Source: Thermohalobaculum sp039026375
Lineage (GTDB): Bacteria > Pseudomonadota > Alphaproteobacteria > Rhodobacterales > Rhodobacteraceae
Assembly: GCA_039026375.1 (NCBI GenBank)
Contig: JBCCML010000009.1
Location: 1 to 64,000 of the forward strand
Reading direction: 5' to 3'
DNA: 64,000 nucleotides
The notes beneath the pieces are model-generated. The model saw nothing but the letters and a program-made list of their open reading frames with translations. It was not told where the DNA came from and did no database searches. Both the position numbers and the translations under genes were made by a program. Shown here piece by piece: positions 1 through 8,923 of the stretch (positions are counted from its first letter, which is position 1; the number at the start of each line of letters is the position of its first letter).

Positions 1-681
1 AAAGGTGTCACAGGCCTTGGCTTCTCCACCGTTTGCCTCGCCCCATTAGCGATTACCGTCGGCCTGAAAGCAACGCTGCCGCTACTGATCATCCCATCGA
101 TCAGCTCGAACCTTCTGGTGATGGCGGGCGCCGGCGAGTTCCGGCCGACAATACGCCGTTTTTGGCCCATGTTGATGGCAACGCTGCCCGGTCTGTTGCT
201 CGGTCTTTGGCTATTGTCGACCGTTGACGGGGTGATGGCGGGGGCGGCGCTTGGTGTGGTCCTGATCGCCTGGTGCCTGTTTGCCTTCGCAAAGCCCGAG
301 CTGAAGCTGCCCCCGCGGCTGGAGCGACCGCTTGCCCCCATCAGCGGCTTTCTAACCGGCGCAGTGAACGGCCTGACCGGCAGCCAGGTGATGCCGTCGA
401 TGCCCTATCTGATGGCGCTGCCGCTCTCACGTGACATGTTCATCCAGGCGATCAACCTGTCTTTCACGCTGTCCAGTCTGGTCATGGCCGTGGGCCTGAC
501 CCGCCTGGGGCTGATGACAGTCGAAGCCGTTGTGATCTCGACCATTGGGATTGCTTGCGTCTGGGCCGGTATCCGGATCGGCGAGAAAGTGCGCAGCCGT
601 CTGTCGCCGGAACAGTTCCGCTTGGCGGTTCTGGTCATGCTGACGCTACTGGGTGCCGTGCTGATCGTCAGAGCGATCTAA
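1..681 (+). CDS. TSUP (TauE/SafE) family membrane transporter, C-terminal part
   Basis: The frame is open from the first base, so the start lies to the left of the window and the visible 226 residues are the C-terminal part. The protein is a chain of hydrophobic helices with short polar loops. It carries the SISSNLL and GLTGSQVMPSMPYL segments that resemble the re-entrant, glycine/proline-rich loops of the TSUP (TauE/SafE, formerly DUF81) family, which exports sulfite, sulfonates or related organic anions across the inner membrane. A second, full-length TSUP gene lies near 54 kb and is not obviously its close copy. The substrate cannot be told from sequence. An internal ATG at 118 is not the real start, because coding continues upstream in frame. 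Confidence 0.8.
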   Translation, partial: KGVTGLGFSTVCLAPLAITVGLKATLPLLIIPSISSNLLVMAGAGEFRPTIRRFWPMLMATLPGLLLGLWLLSTVDGVMAGAALGVVLIAWCLFAFAKPELKLPPRLERPLAPISGFLTGAVNGLTGSQVMPSMPYLMALPLSRDMFIQAINLSFTLSSLVMAVGLTRLGLMTVEAVVISTIGIACVWAGIRIGEKVRSRLSPEQFRLAVLVMLTLLGAVLIVRAI

Positions 682-698
682 GGCGCGGCAAACACCGC

Positions 699-1139
699 TC
701 AGGCAGTCTCGCCCTTGCGGGCCAGCGCAAATGCCTCGACGTCGCTGGCCATTTCGTCCAATGCCGTGCACAGGCGCGACGTGGCGCTTTCGGACAAGAA
801 GAACACCTTGCGGGCGCCCAGCGTGTCCAATGGCTCCTGCAACTTCACTTGGCTGCGGTTGACCACTTCGATCAGCCCATCGCGGCGGGCTTCTTCGATC
901 AGACGCAGCTTGGTCGAGTGCGAGATATTGCTCATGGAGTTGGTCAACTCCTCCAGCGTCGAGACACGGCCGCGAAGTTGTTTGGCCAGCATGGACATGA
1001 ACAGGTCGGCGTAGTGCTCGTTCCAGTACTTGCGTTCGCCGAACCCCTCGAACATGCGCACCCGCAGCAGACCCATCAGCCCAACGAACCTTAAGTGACG
1101 GTCAGCGTTCTTGCTGAGATCGGGTGGTGAGATGTCCAT
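699..1139 (-). CDS. Small winged-helix-like protein, possible MarR-type regulator
   Basis: This 146-residue soluble protein has no signal peptide or membrane segment. Its central part, LRGRVSTLEELTNSMSN followed by STKLRLIEEARRDGLIEVV, reads like a helix-turn-helix recognition region. It is followed by a short beta wing (ARKVFFLSESA), as in MarR-like winged-helix proteins. I chose the ATG at 1139 because a strong Shine-Dalgarno AAGGAGG sits 6 nt upstream. An in-frame ATG at 1202 has no such site. It is transcribed convergently with the TSUP gene and divergently from rplY. Family assignment is inference from the pattern, and DNA binding is not proven. Confidence 0.6.
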   Translation of the reverse strand: MDISPPDLSKNADRHLRFVGLMGLLRVRMFEGFGERKYWNEHYADLFMSMLAKQLRGRVSTLEELTNSMSNISHSTKLRLIEEARRDGLIEVVNRSQVKLQEPLDTLGARKVFFLSESATSRLCTALDEMASDVEAFALARKGETA

Positions 1140-1329
1140 GCGCGCCTCCTTCGCATTCAATAGCAGCCTAAGTGTCAAATCGACAATCATTTTTGCTTCC
1201 ATAACGCGAAAGCCGATGCCGAACTTGGGAATTCACTTGCAATTGCAGGCCGATTGCGAGATGAGCGCGCCGCGCGGCGCTTACACCCCTGGAGGATCGC
1301 CGCAACATCGATAGAGAATGGAGCGTCAA

Positions 1330-1980
1330 ATGGCATCGACCATCGAACTCGAAGCCACGTCGCGGCCGGGTGTGGGCAAAGGGGCTGCCCGACTTGCGCG
1401 TCGTGAGGGCTATGTGCCCGCAGTCGTCTATGGCGGCAACAAAGACCCCGAAGCGATCAGCATCAAAGACAACGTGCTGTTGAAGCAGCTGCGGGCGGGC
1501 AAGTTCCTGTCCACGCTGATCAAGCTGACCGTTGATGGCACCGAGCAGACCGTGATCTGCCGTTCTGTCCAACGCGACGTGGTCAAGGATCTGCCGATGC
1601 ACGCAGATTTTCTGCGTCTCAGCGAGCGCTCGCGCATCAACTTGGCCATCCCGGTCGAGTTTGTGAACGAAGAGCAGTCGCCCGGCCTGAAGAAGGGTGG
1701 CGTGCTGACCGTCGTGCGGAACGAGGTTGAACTGAAGGTGCGGGCCAATGCCATCCCCGAGGCGCTGGAGATTGACCTGTCGGGTCTGGACTTCAACGAT
1801 GTGGTCCGTGCGTCAGATCTCACGCTGCCTGCCGGCGCGGAGCTGACGATCACCGACCGTGACTTCATGATCGCCAACGTGTCGGCGCCATCGGCCTTGG
1901 CCGCCGCTGACGACGACGAGGCGGACGCAGAAGGCGGTGAGGGCGAAGCCGAAGGCGGCGAGGCCGAGAGCGAAGAGTAA
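1330..1980 (+). CDS. rplY: 50S ribosomal protein L25 (general stress protein Ctc type)
   Basis: This encodes the long (Ctc/TL5-type) form of ribosomal protein L25, which binds 5S rRNA in the large subunit. The N-terminal L25 barrel is recognisable from LEATSRPGVGKGAARLARR and YVPAVVYGG. The second, beta-rich domain contains VPVEFVNEEQSPGLKKGG-like sequence (written IPVEFVNEEQSPGLKKGG here). The last 25 or so residues form a very acidic Glu/Asp/Ala/Gly tail common in alphaproteobacteria. I start it at ATG 1330, with GGAG six bases upstream, rather than ATG 1318, whose own upstream sequence is poor. That gives 216 residues. The peptidyl-tRNA hydrolase gene that often follows is absent, and the next gene is on the opposite strand. 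Confidence 0.93.
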   Translation: MASTIELEATSRPGVGKGAARLARREGYVPAVVYGGNKDPEAISIKDNVLLKQLRAGKFLSTLIKLTVDGTEQTVICRSVQRDVVKDLPMHADFLRLSERSRINLAIPVEFVNEEQSPGLKKGGVLTVVRNEVELKVRANAIPEALEIDLSGLDFNDVVRASDLTLPAGAELTITDRDFMIANVSAPSALAAADDDEADAEGGEGEAEGGEAESEE

Positions 1981-1987
1981 TTCGCCT

Positions 1988-2018
1988 GGTGGGCGCGGCC
2001 CGTTGGTGGCGCCCAACC
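1988..2018 (+). terminator. Possible rplY terminator hairpin
   Basis: Eight bases after the rplY stop codon, TGGGCGC (1990-1996) can pair with GCGCCCA (2009-2015), extended by two further G-C pairs across one bulged A. The stem is stable and G+C-rich, but no T run follows, so it may be a weak terminator or a 3-prime stabilising structure. It sits between the converging rplY and DUF547 genes. Confidence 0.4.
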
Positions 2019-2034
2019 ATTCGAATGCGGCTGA

Positions 2035-2841
2035 TCAGGCCGCGTTCAGCCCCCAATCATAGCGATAGTCGTCGACCGGGCCCGGGATTGCTGCGCCCCG
2101 GTATTCGTTGACGTGGGCCAGGACAGCGTCTTCGTTCGGGCCAAAATCCTCGGCAAACCAGTCGAAGATCGACGATAGCACTGCGCCGTCGGATGTGGCC
2201 CGCGCCCCGCGGGGATGTTCTGCAAAGCGTCGCGCGGAGGCATCCAAGCGTTGCTCCAGATCTCCGGCCAGAAATGGCTTTGCGTCCAGGTCCGGGCAAC
2301 CCACCGCCGCGCAGTTAACCGCGTAGTGGATGCGCGCATCCTGCCAAACAGGGCGCAGAATGCCGTGCTCGATATCGTCGAGGCTGAGCTCCTGGCCCGC
2401 CACGGTGACCAGCTTGTCTGTCCATGGGCCGGTGTTGAACAGCCCGCCCCGAACCTTCTTGATGCTGTCGACCGGGAATTCCTGGAGCACCAGGTCGATG
2501 GTCAGGGCATTGTATAGGTTGAACCAGTAGGCCATGGCCGCCGGGCGTGCCAAGGACGTGGGATCGACGCTTTGCAGTGCCGCCAGATAGCCATCCAGCC
2601 GAGCGCCATCCTGCACCGCCTGCCCATACTTCAGGCGGGCGACTCCGTCGCTGCCGACTACACGGTAGCTGTTGAGAAAGGCGCCCAGCGCGCTGTGATC
2701 AGGGTCACCGCCCGCGCCGAACTGTTGCCAGGGCCCAGAAATCAGCCGGGATTTCGGGGCGGCGGCGGCGGGCCCGTGGGCGCCGATCACGGCGACGGCC
2801 AGGCCAGCAGTCAGAAAACTGCGTCGGTCGATCATGCTCAT
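2035..2841 (-). CDS. Tat-exported DUF547 domain protein
   Basis: This is a 268-residue protein with a twin-arginine signal at its N terminus (DRRSFLTAG followed by a hydrophobic stretch ending in AAA), so it is probably folded before export to the periplasm. The rest matches DUF547: AYWFNLYNALTIDLVL, the GPW and IEHGILRP segments, HYAVNCAAVGCPDL, and the C-terminal YRYDWGLNAA-like end. The NCAAVGCP motif with conserved His and Cys is typical of DUF547, which has been compared with papain-like or transglutaminase-like folds, but no activity is established. It lies 61 nt downstream of the membrane gene at 2903-3697 on the same strand and may be the last gene of that cluster. An in-frame ATG at 2835 is an alternative start. 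Confidence 0.85.
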   Translation of the reverse strand: MSMIDRRSFLTAGLAVAVIGAHGPAAAAPKSRLISGPWQQFGAGGDPDHSALGAFLNSYRVVGSDGVARLKYGQAVQDGARLDGYLAALQSVDPTSLARPAAMAYWFNLYNALTIDLVLQEFPVDSIKKVRGGLFNTGPWTDKLVTVAGQELSLDDIEHGILRPVWQDARIHYAVNCAAVGCPDLDAKPFLAGDLEQRLDASARRFAEHPRGARATSDGAVLSSIFDWFAEDFGPNEDAVLAHVNEYRGAAIPGPVDDYRYDWGLNAA

Positions 2842-2902
2842 GCGCCAGATGTGGGGTGTGCCCGCTGTGCTCCAACGGGCATCACAGTCTTGTCAGGCCA
2901 AG

Positions 2903-3697
2903 TCAGGAAAAGACCTCGGCCAGCGTCGACATACCGGTGCCTTCCTTGATCTCGACCAGGCGGGCACAGGTCAGCGCCCCCATGGCACCTGCCAGCGCGT
3001 AATAGAAGGCCGCAACGACCACGCCCACCACATTCGCCAGGATCAGACCAACCGTGCCCAAGCCAAAGCCCACGAATTGCGCGCCGCCTGTGATTATGCT
3101 CAGGCCAATGACGATCAACAGAAACAGCACCACCAGGCCGACCAGCGGCCAGCGATAGCCTTTGGTCAATTCGGCGCTGCGCCCAATGGCGCCAAGGCCC
3201 TTGCGCTCCACGACGATGGCAGGGATCAGCACAAACCACAGCCCCATCAAGTACAGCCCTGGCAGGATCAGCAGGATCAGGCCGATATAGACGGCGATCC
3301 CGGTGATCACCATGCACAGGATGACCATCAACAGGCAGCTGACCGCGATGCCAAGTGCCCGGTTCAACGAGATCGGCGCCCCCTCGGCCGCGCGATAGGC
3401 GCCCGCTGTCACCGCCGCGATGGCAAGGCCGAACAGCAGGATGCCGACAATCGTCATGATGATCGTCACGAGGACACTCGTCTGCGCCGTCGCCGCGTAA
3501 AGCTCGGGATTGGACAGGGCCAGCGCGATGTTCTGCGCCGCAATGCCGACGAAGATCAGATTCAGGACCACTCCGATGACGGCGGGCACCCCGGCCAAGA
3601 TCATCATCGGTACAAGGTTTCGGAAGACCAGCGAAAAGCTGTCGCCCAAAATAGTGGTGACGCCCAGGGCTGGGCGCGCTCCGGCGGTGTCTGACAT
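2903..3697 (-). CDS. Polytopic membrane protein, glycerophosphodiesterase-membrane-domain-like
   Basis: This 264-residue inner-membrane protein has about six transmembrane helices. It begins LGDSFSLVFRNLVPMMILAG and carries a central AEGAPISLNRALG loop followed by LPGLYLMGLWFVLIPAIVVERKG. That arrangement is characteristic of the membrane domain often annotated with GlpQ-type phosphodiesterases (YciC-like), but no phosphodiesterase domain is present. The ATG at 3697 has GGAG nearby upstream. The longer open frame reaching 4291 overlaps the next gene and is not used. It resembles the neighbouring 3754-4641 product in topology, so the two may be old paralogues working as a pair in the MoxR/DUF58/SpoIIM/RDD cluster. 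Function unknown. Confidence 0.72.
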   Translation of the reverse strand: MSDTAGARPALGVTTILGDSFSLVFRNLVPMMILAGVPAVIGVVLNLIFVGIAAQNIALALSNPELYAATAQTSVLVTIIMTIVGILLFGLAIAAVTAGAYRAAEGAPISLNRALGIAVSCLLMVILCMVITGIAVYIGLILLILPGLYLMGLWFVLIPAIVVERKGLGAIGRSAELTKGYRWPLVGLVVLFLLIVIGLSIITGGAQFVGFGLGTVGLILANVVGVVVAAFYYALAGAMGALTCARLVEIKEGTGMSTLAEVFS

Positions 3698-3753
3698 GAT
3701 GTTCTCCGGCGTTGTGGGTTTTGACCAGTATACCTGATCACCCGTTCGTTCGC

Positions 3754-4641
3754 CTAGTCGAAGACGTCCAGAAACTCGGTCACATCCGGGGGGTCCTTGA
3801 TCTGGACCAGCCGTTCGCGCAGGGCCGCCAAGCCCAGTGCCAGCAGGTTTGCGATCAGGGTGATGCCCACCACGAAGGTGATGAAGAACAGGGTCTCGCT
3901 GATCTGCGAATACATCCGTCTGTCCAGCACCAGATGCCAGAACGCCGACACCCCGGCGTTCAGCAGCGCGGCCAGGCCACCGCCGATCAACTGCGCCGTG
4001 AACCACAGGACAAACGCTGCAGCGGCGCTGGCCCAGCGATAGTCCTGGCTCAGCCGATTGGCCCGGCCAAGCGCGCTGATCCCGATCCCCTCGGCGGTGA
4101 CCGCGGGCACGGCGGCACCCCACCGCCCAACCGCATACATGCCAACGCCAACAGCAAAGAGGCCGTAGATCAACGCCATCAACGACCCTTGGCTGAAGGC
4201 CAGCCCGGACAATGGGATCATGGTGGCCAAGGTCACGGCAATGGCGCAGATGGCGGCTTGGACCGGGCGGCGATAGATCTGCGCGAAGCACGACAGCAGA
4301 GGTACGCGCCGTTCCAGTCGATAGGTCCGGAAGGCCATGGTCATCGGTCCTGCCGCCAGGCTAAGTCCTGTGCCCAATGTCAGGCTGAGCCCGAAAATGA
4401 CGACAAAAGCTGCGAAAAACGGGCTTTGCCGATCTAATGCCGGTAGCCAGCCATCATACGAAAAGAAAAAGGCCCAGAAGATGCCTGCCATGGCCAGCGC
4501 GCTGGGCACGGACAACAGCAACATCTTGGGAAAGCGCGTCAGGTACAGCACCAGCACGTCAGACATGATCTCAGCGAGACCAAGCGATTGGCGCTGTTGG
4601 CGGGGCTGGGCTGCTTGTGTCGGCTGGGCCGCCTCGGTCAC
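3754..4641 (-). CDS. Polytopic membrane protein of the MoxR-RDD cluster
   Basis: This 295-residue protein has a Gln/Pro-rich cytoplasmic N terminus, then about six hydrophobic helices. LGLAEIMSDVLVLYLTRFPKM introduces the first membrane segment, much as in the gene downstream. An internal EGIGISALGRANRLSQDYRW stretch matches the VERKGLGAIGRSAELTKGYRW stretch of the downstream paralogue in position and character. Translation probably starts at a GTG (4641-4639) that overlaps the TGA of the upstream RDD gene (GTGA), so the two are translationally coupled. No enzymatic motif is visible. The role is probably structural or regulatory in the envelope, by context only. Confidence 0.7.
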   Translation of the reverse strand: MTEAAQPTQAAQPRQQRQSLGLAEIMSDVLVLYLTRFPKMLLLSVPSALAMAGIFWAFFFSYDGWLPALDRQSPFFAAFVVIFGLSLTLGTGLSLAAGPMTMAFRTYRLERRVPLLSCFAQIYRRPVQAAICAIAVTLATMIPLSGLAFSQGSLMALIYGLFAVGVGMYAVGRWGAAVPAVTAEGIGISALGRANRLSQDYRWASAAAAFVLWFTAQLIGGGLAALLNAGVSAFWHLVLDRRMYSQISETLFFITFVVGITLIANLLALGLAALRERLVQIKDPPDVTEFLDVFD

Positions 4642-5591
4642 GGGCGGGCCTCGGTCTTGTCCTCCTGGTGGAACTTATCTTCGCGTGCATCGCCGAACAG
4701 CTTGCGGTTCTCCAGATAGCGCCGCTGCGCCAGGTAGAACGCCTCCAGAAACTGGGGAATGTCGTCGCGCTTCACCTTCTCGGTATAGTCGATCTTGATG
4801 ATGATCTTCTCAGCGATCTTCTGCAGGTTGGCGCGGTGTCGGGTTCGCGCATCCGGCGTGAACTTGTTCGCATCGACATGCAGCACCCGCTCCAGCGTCT
4901 GCAGCTCGAACGCGCCGTAGTGATCCAACTGGTGGCTGAGGAAGGGAAAGCGCGTGTCCTGTTGCGGCTGGGCCTGCGCCCGGGTTGAGATATCGGGCAT
5001 CAGCACCGCGGCAGGTTGGTGGATGACATAAGTGTTGGCGATCATATCGCCCAGGCGCTGGCGCTTCTTGTTCATCAAGGGCACCGCCAGCAGGATCGAG
5101 ATCCAGACGATGGTGATGATCAGCTCAAAGGGCGGCAGGTTCTCGGCCGCGAACAACAACGTGCCGGGGTAGAAGACCTCGACCTCCTTCATGATGTTGC
5201 GCACCGCGATGGCATAGGCGGGCAGGGATCGGCCGTCCGCGCCGACCACGCGGATGCGGGTGATCCGTTTGCCCAGCGTCTGGCCGTTCCAAAGGATCTC
5301 GGTCAGGATGTAGTAGGGCGCGCGGATGAAGAAGAACATCAGCGACCAGACGATCACCAGAAAGTCCCAATCCAGGCCGATGATCGCCAGCAGCGCGACC
5401 AGGGCGCCGGTGAAAAGCACGGTGATCAGGATGTCCAGCAATTGGGCGCCGAACCGCATGCCCAGGCCCGCAACCTCGAACTTCAGGGGCACGCCCTCGG
5501 GCGGGATGAAATCGTTGATCAGCCGTTTCTCGCGGGTGGCGCGGGCACGGCGCGCTTTGCGCGCGGCGGAGGAGAGGGCGGGCCGTCTCAT
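4638..5591 (-). CDS. RDD family membrane protein with C-terminal extension
   Basis: The 317-residue product begins with an Arg/Lys-rich cytoplasmic segment. It then shows the RDD family hallmarks: GLGMRFGAQLLDILI (Arg and Asp in the first helix), a paired second helix, and NGQTLGKRITRIRVVGADG after the third. A third membrane region ends near KKRQRLGDMIANTYVI. Residues from about 215 to the end are a soluble, charged tail of about 100 residues that is not part of the RDD core. RDD proteins are integral membrane proteins of mostly unknown role, some linked to ion or metabolite transport. ATGA overlap with the upstream SpoIIM-like gene and GTGA overlap downstream indicate coupled translation. 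Confidence 0.85.
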   Translation of the reverse strand: MRRPALSSAARKARRARATREKRLINDFIPPEGVPLKFEVAGLGMRFGAQLLDILITVLFTGALVALLAIIGLDWDFLVIVWSLMFFFIRAPYYILTEILWNGQTLGKRITRIRVVGADGRSLPAYAIAVRNIMKEVEVFYPGTLLFAAENLPPFELIITIVWISILLAVPLMNKKRQRLGDMIANTYVIHQPAAVLMPDISTRAQAQPQQDTRFPFLSHQLDHYGAFELQTLERVLHVDANKFTPDARTRHRANLQKIAEKIIIKIDYTEKVKRDDIPQFLEAFYLAQRRYLENRKLFGDAREDKFHQEDKTEARP

Positions 5592-6607
5592 GCGCGCTGC
5601 ACCCCGATGCGGCCCGTGCGCCGGCCCGAGAACAACACCCAGAACAGCCACATCGCCCCCATGCCCCAGCCGATGGCGACGCGGGTGACGGGGTCCTGAA
5701 TCAGCTGGCGGCCAAAACCTTCCAGCAGGCCCGCGGCGACCAGCATGATCGCCGCCAGGATCGCCAGCAGCACGGCATCGCGGCCTGTTTGGCGCAGCGC
5801 ATCTCGTCGTCTGAGATTGCCGGGAAACAGCACCGCCAGCCCCAGGCGGAAGCCGCCGGCGGTGGCGATGCAGATGGCGGATAGCTCGGTGACGCCGTGG
5901 ATCGATAGCCAAGCGAAGATGTCCCAGCCGATACCCCGGTCGACGTGCAGGGCCACGAAAACACCCAGGATCAGCCCGTTATAGGCGGCCAGCGCGCAGG
6001 ACGGCAGGCAGACGAAGACGCCCAGCGCAAAGGCAAACAGGGCGATCTTGGTGTTGTGGCTGAAGAGGTAGGCGGCAAAGGCCGCCAGGCTGTCTATTGC
6101 GTGGTCGGCGCCGCCATAGATCACCTCCAGCAGGTCCTCGCGGCTGGAGGTGATGCCCCGTCCGCCGGCCAGACTGCCGGGCATAAAGGTGTTGTACCAG
6201 GTGGGGTCCTGCATAAACAGCAGGTAGCCGGTTACCCCGCCCAGCCCCATGGCCAGAAAGCCCAGCAGCAGCGGGATGGCCGAGCGACGGACGGCGCCGG
6301 GGATTGCATGGACGAAGAGCCGCCGCATCAGACCGCCCAGCGATTCCTGCGGTGCATAGACAGCCAGGTTGGCCCGGCAGCACAGCGTCTCGAGATAGTT
6401 CAAGAGCGAGGCGTCCAGCGAGATCTCGCGGGCCACGCTCAGCGAATTCATGGCTTGGCGGTACAGCGTTGCCAAGTCGCGGGCGTCGTTGAAGGACAGA
6501 CTGCGCACGCCCGATTTTTCGGTGCGGTTGATGATCTCTTCCAGGCGCCGCCAATCGGCCTCGCGTTCGGCGCGGAAGCGGGCGGAGCGGATGGCCATCT
6601 CACTCAT
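5588..6607 (-). CDS. Stage II sporulation protein M (SpoIIM/DUF95) family membrane protein
   Basis: This 339-residue protein has a helical cytoplasmic N-terminal domain (EREADWRRLEEIINRTEKSG and the LATLYRQAMNSLSVAR segment). The membrane domain that follows has the family features: RRSAIPLLLGFLAMGLGG, SHNTKIALFAFALGVF, LGVFVALHVDRG and the WLSIHGVTELSAI motif with its conserved HG.E. In sporulating firmicutes SpoIIM takes part in septal peptidoglycan degradation. Outside them the family sits in MoxR/DUF58/RDD operons with no assigned role. Here it is 55 nt downstream of the DUF58 gene and overlaps the RDD gene by four bases. Confidence 0.88.
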   Translation of the reverse strand: MSEMAIRSARFRAEREADWRRLEEIINRTEKSGVRSLSFNDARDLATLYRQAMNSLSVAREISLDASLLNYLETLCCRANLAVYAPQESLGGLMRRLFVHAIPGAVRRSAIPLLLGFLAMGLGGVTGYLLFMQDPTWYNTFMPGSLAGGRGITSSREDLLEVIYGGADHAIDSLAAFAAYLFSHNTKIALFAFALGVFVCLPSCALAAYNGLILGVFVALHVDRGIGWDIFAWLSIHGVTELSAICIATAGGFRLGLAVLFPGNLRRRDALRQTGRDAVLLAILAAIMLVAAGLLEGFGRQLIQDPVTRVAIGWGMGAMWLFWVLFSGRRTGRIGVQRA

Positions 6608-6662
6608 GTGACAGTCCCCGAACTGCGGTGACGGTGCTGCACCCTGCCACTGATCGCTGACA

Positions 6663-7967
6663 TCAGATGATCTCCCGCGATTTGATGGTCAGATAGGTCG
6701 AGATCAGCTGCCCGGTGATCGCCCCGGGTGGCGCATCGACGACGAAGACCCCCAGGCGTTGCAGCCGCTCCATCACGATGCGGCGCTCGCGGATCATTTG
6801 GGCGGCCGACACGGCACGCGCCACGTCTGTCATCCCCTTGGGCGAGGCATCGGCGATCGCCTGCAGCGCGGGGTCGGACAGCGCGACGAAGACGATGACA
6901 TGGGACTTGTTCAGGACGGTGATGTTCTCGACCAGCAATTCTGCCGTCGCCGTATCCACGAAATCCGAGAAGACGACCACCAGGGACCGCCGCTTCAACC
7001 GCTGGTGCAGGTGCGCCATGGCCAGGGTGTGGTTCGTCTCCACGCTTTCATAGTCCAGTTCCGCCATCCGGGTGCGCAGCTTCGCGAAGGCCGCGCGGCC
7101 CGGTTCGGGCGGCAGGAAAGTGCGTGGCTGACTGTCAAACGCGTATAGCCCCACCAGATCGCCGCCCAACCCCGCCGCCCAGGCGGTGGCCAGGGCCGCG
7201 TTGACCGCGTGGTCGATCTTTGGCAGGCCGCCGATCTCCTCGCGCATCAGAAAGCCGTTGTCCAAGGCCAGGATCACGTGGTGGTTGCGCTCGGCCCGCA
7301 TCTCCTTGGCCATCAGTGCGCGGTGCCGGGCCGAATGCTTCCAGTCGATGGTGCGCGGGTCCATCCCCGTCACCCATTCGCGCAGCTGGTGAAACTCGGA
7401 CCCCTCGCCCTTCAGGATGTTCTCCTTCACGCCGTAAAGGGTCGAGCGCACGGTCACGTCGATCTGACCCGACTGCACCAGGCGGACATTGGGCACGGCA
7501 GAGATGCGCGCCTCCAGCCGCAGCCGCGGGCAGAAGAACGCCAGCCCCAGGCGCGAGGACCAGCCCAGCCAGACCTGCTCGATCGGCCAGGCGCCCCGGC
7601 GCTTCGCGGTGATGGCCAGCTCTGCCTCAGCGCCCTGATCGGTGGGTTGAAAGCGCAGCTCCTCCGGCCCGTCCAGGCCGGTGGGATAGCCGATGCGCGC
7701 CCGAAGATCCCGCGGTGTCCCCCCGGGATGGGCCAGGGCCACGCGAAATGCGCCTGGCTCGCCCGTGAAGATCTCGCGCGGGCCCTCGAAGGTCACGTCC
7801 CAGGCGCGCCGCCCCCCGCTGATCACCAGATCGGCGGCCAAGGCGATGCCCAACACCGCGAACAGGTACAGCCCCGTCTCATCGGGCAGCGCCTCGATCG
7901 AGATCGCCAGCATCGAGACCGCGAAGGCCACGATCGCCAGCACCATCAGACGGGTCGACGGGCGCAT
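6663..7967 (-). CDS. DUF58 domain protein with von Willebrand A-like region
   Basis: The 434-residue protein has two N-terminal transmembrane helices (residues 8-25 and 32-48), a beta-rich middle part, and the DUF58 signature near residues 190-245: LREWVTGMDPRTIDWKHSAR, then MAKEMRAERNHHVILALD. The LALDNG segment followed by SLVVVFSDFVD resembles a vWA fold with a MIDAS-like first Asp, although the usual DxSxS is degenerate (DNGFL). DUF58 proteins are standard partners of MoxR AAA ATPases and are thought to act with them in chaperone-like or metal-insertion roles. Its start codon overlaps the moxR stop (TGATG), so both are translated together. Confidence 0.9.
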   Translation of the reverse strand: MRPSTRLMVLAIVAFAVSMLAISIEALPDETGLYLFAVLGIALAADLVISGGRRAWDVTFEGPREIFTGEPGAFRVALAHPGGTPRDLRARIGYPTGLDGPEELRFQPTDQGAEAELAITAKRRGAWPIEQVWLGWSSRLGLAFFCPRLRLEARISAVPNVRLVQSGQIDVTVRSTLYGVKENILKGEGSEFHQLREWVTGMDPRTIDWKHSARHRALMAKEMRAERNHHVILALDNGFLMREEIGGLPKIDHAVNAALATAWAAGLGGDLVGLYAFDSQPRTFLPPEPGRAAFAKLRTRMAELDYESVETNHTLAMAHLHQRLKRRSLVVVFSDFVDTATAELLVENITVLNKSHVIVFVALSDPALQAIADASPKGMTDVARAVSAAQMIRERRIVMERLQRLGVFVVDAPPGAITGQLISTYLTIKSREII

Positions 7968-8923
7968 CAGCGCGGCGCCTCCACCTGGTTGACGATGTTT
8001 TCCAGCACCTGATCGGGGGTGCGGCCCTCGATCTCGGCAGTGGGGCCCAGCACGATCCGGTGACGCATGGCCGGCCCGAACAGGCGTTTGACGTCGTCTG
8101 GGATGGCATAGTCTCGCCCGTCCAGTGCCGCGGCCGCGCGGACCGCACCGGCCAGCGCATCCGCCGCCCGCGTCGAGGCACCGTGCGCAATCTCGGCATC
8201 GTTGCGGGTCGCGCGCACCAGGCTAACGATGTAGCGGATCAGGTCGTCATCCAGCCGGATACTGTCTACCAGCGCGCGCCCGGCGGACACCATATCGGCG
8301 CTGGCAACCGGGGCGATCCCCTCGCGCCGTGCATTGTGGTCCAGGGCCTGGGCGGCGTGGCGGGTCAGGATGGTGATCTCGGCGGCCTCGTCAGGGAACT
8401 CGATCAGCAGCTTGAACAGGAACCGGTCCAACTGCGCCTCGGGCAGGGGATAGGTGCCCTGCTGTTCGATCGGGTTCTGGGTGGCGACGACGAAGAAGTG
8501 CTCGCCCAGCGCATAGTCCGTGCCGTCGATCGTGGCGATCCGCTCGTTCATCACCTGCAGCAGGGCGGCCTGGGTCTTGGGGGGCGCGCGGTTGATCTCG
8601 TCGGCCAGCAGGATGTCGGTGAAGACCGGCCCCTTGGTCAGGCGGAACTGCGAGCTGGAGAAATCGAAAATGTTCGAGCCCAGCACATCGCCCGGCATCA
8701 GATCAGGCGTGAACTGGATGCGCCCGAATTCCAGGGTCATGGCTGAGGACAGCGCCTGGGCCAGCAGGGTCTTGGCGGTGCCGGGCGGCCCTTCCAACAG
8801 CACGTGACCGCGTGAGAAAATGCCCGTCAACAGCATGTCGATGGCTGCATCCTGGCCGTGCACGGCCTTGCCAATCTCGACCCTCAGCGCGTCAGCCAGG
8901 CTGTTTAACTCTTCCAAATTCAT
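7967..8923 (-). CDS. MoxR family AAA+ ATPase
   Basis: This 318-residue AAA+ ATPase of the MoxR type has Walker A GPPGTAKT at residues 45-52 and Walker B ILLADE at 104-109, followed by the MoxR-typical INRAPPKTQAALLQVM. Sensor 1 is in FFVVATQNP (Asn 150), and EAQLDRFLFKL includes the arginine finger region. The C-terminal lid domain closes with the LFGPAMRHRIVL region. MoxR ATPases are thought to remodel or mature partner proteins, often ones with vWA domains such as the DUF58 product encoded immediately downstream. The start overlaps the end of the DUF4350 gene by 32 nt and the stop overlaps the DUF58 start by one base, so it is embedded in one transcription unit. Confidence 0.95.
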   Translation of the reverse strand: MNLEELNSLADALRVEIGKAVHGQDAAIDMLLTGIFSRGHVLLEGPPGTAKTLLAQALSSAMTLEFGRIQFTPDLMPGDVLGSNIFDFSSSQFRLTKGPVFTDILLADEINRAPPKTQAALLQVMNERIATIDGTDYALGEHFFVVATQNPIEQQGTYPLPEAQLDRFLFKLLIEFPDEAAEITILTRHAAQALDHNARREGIAPVASADMVSAGRALVDSIRLDDDLIRYIVSLVRATRNDAEIAHGASTRAADALAGAVRAAAALDGRDYAIPDDVKRLFGPAMRHRIVLGPTAEIEGRTPDQVLENIVNQVEAPR

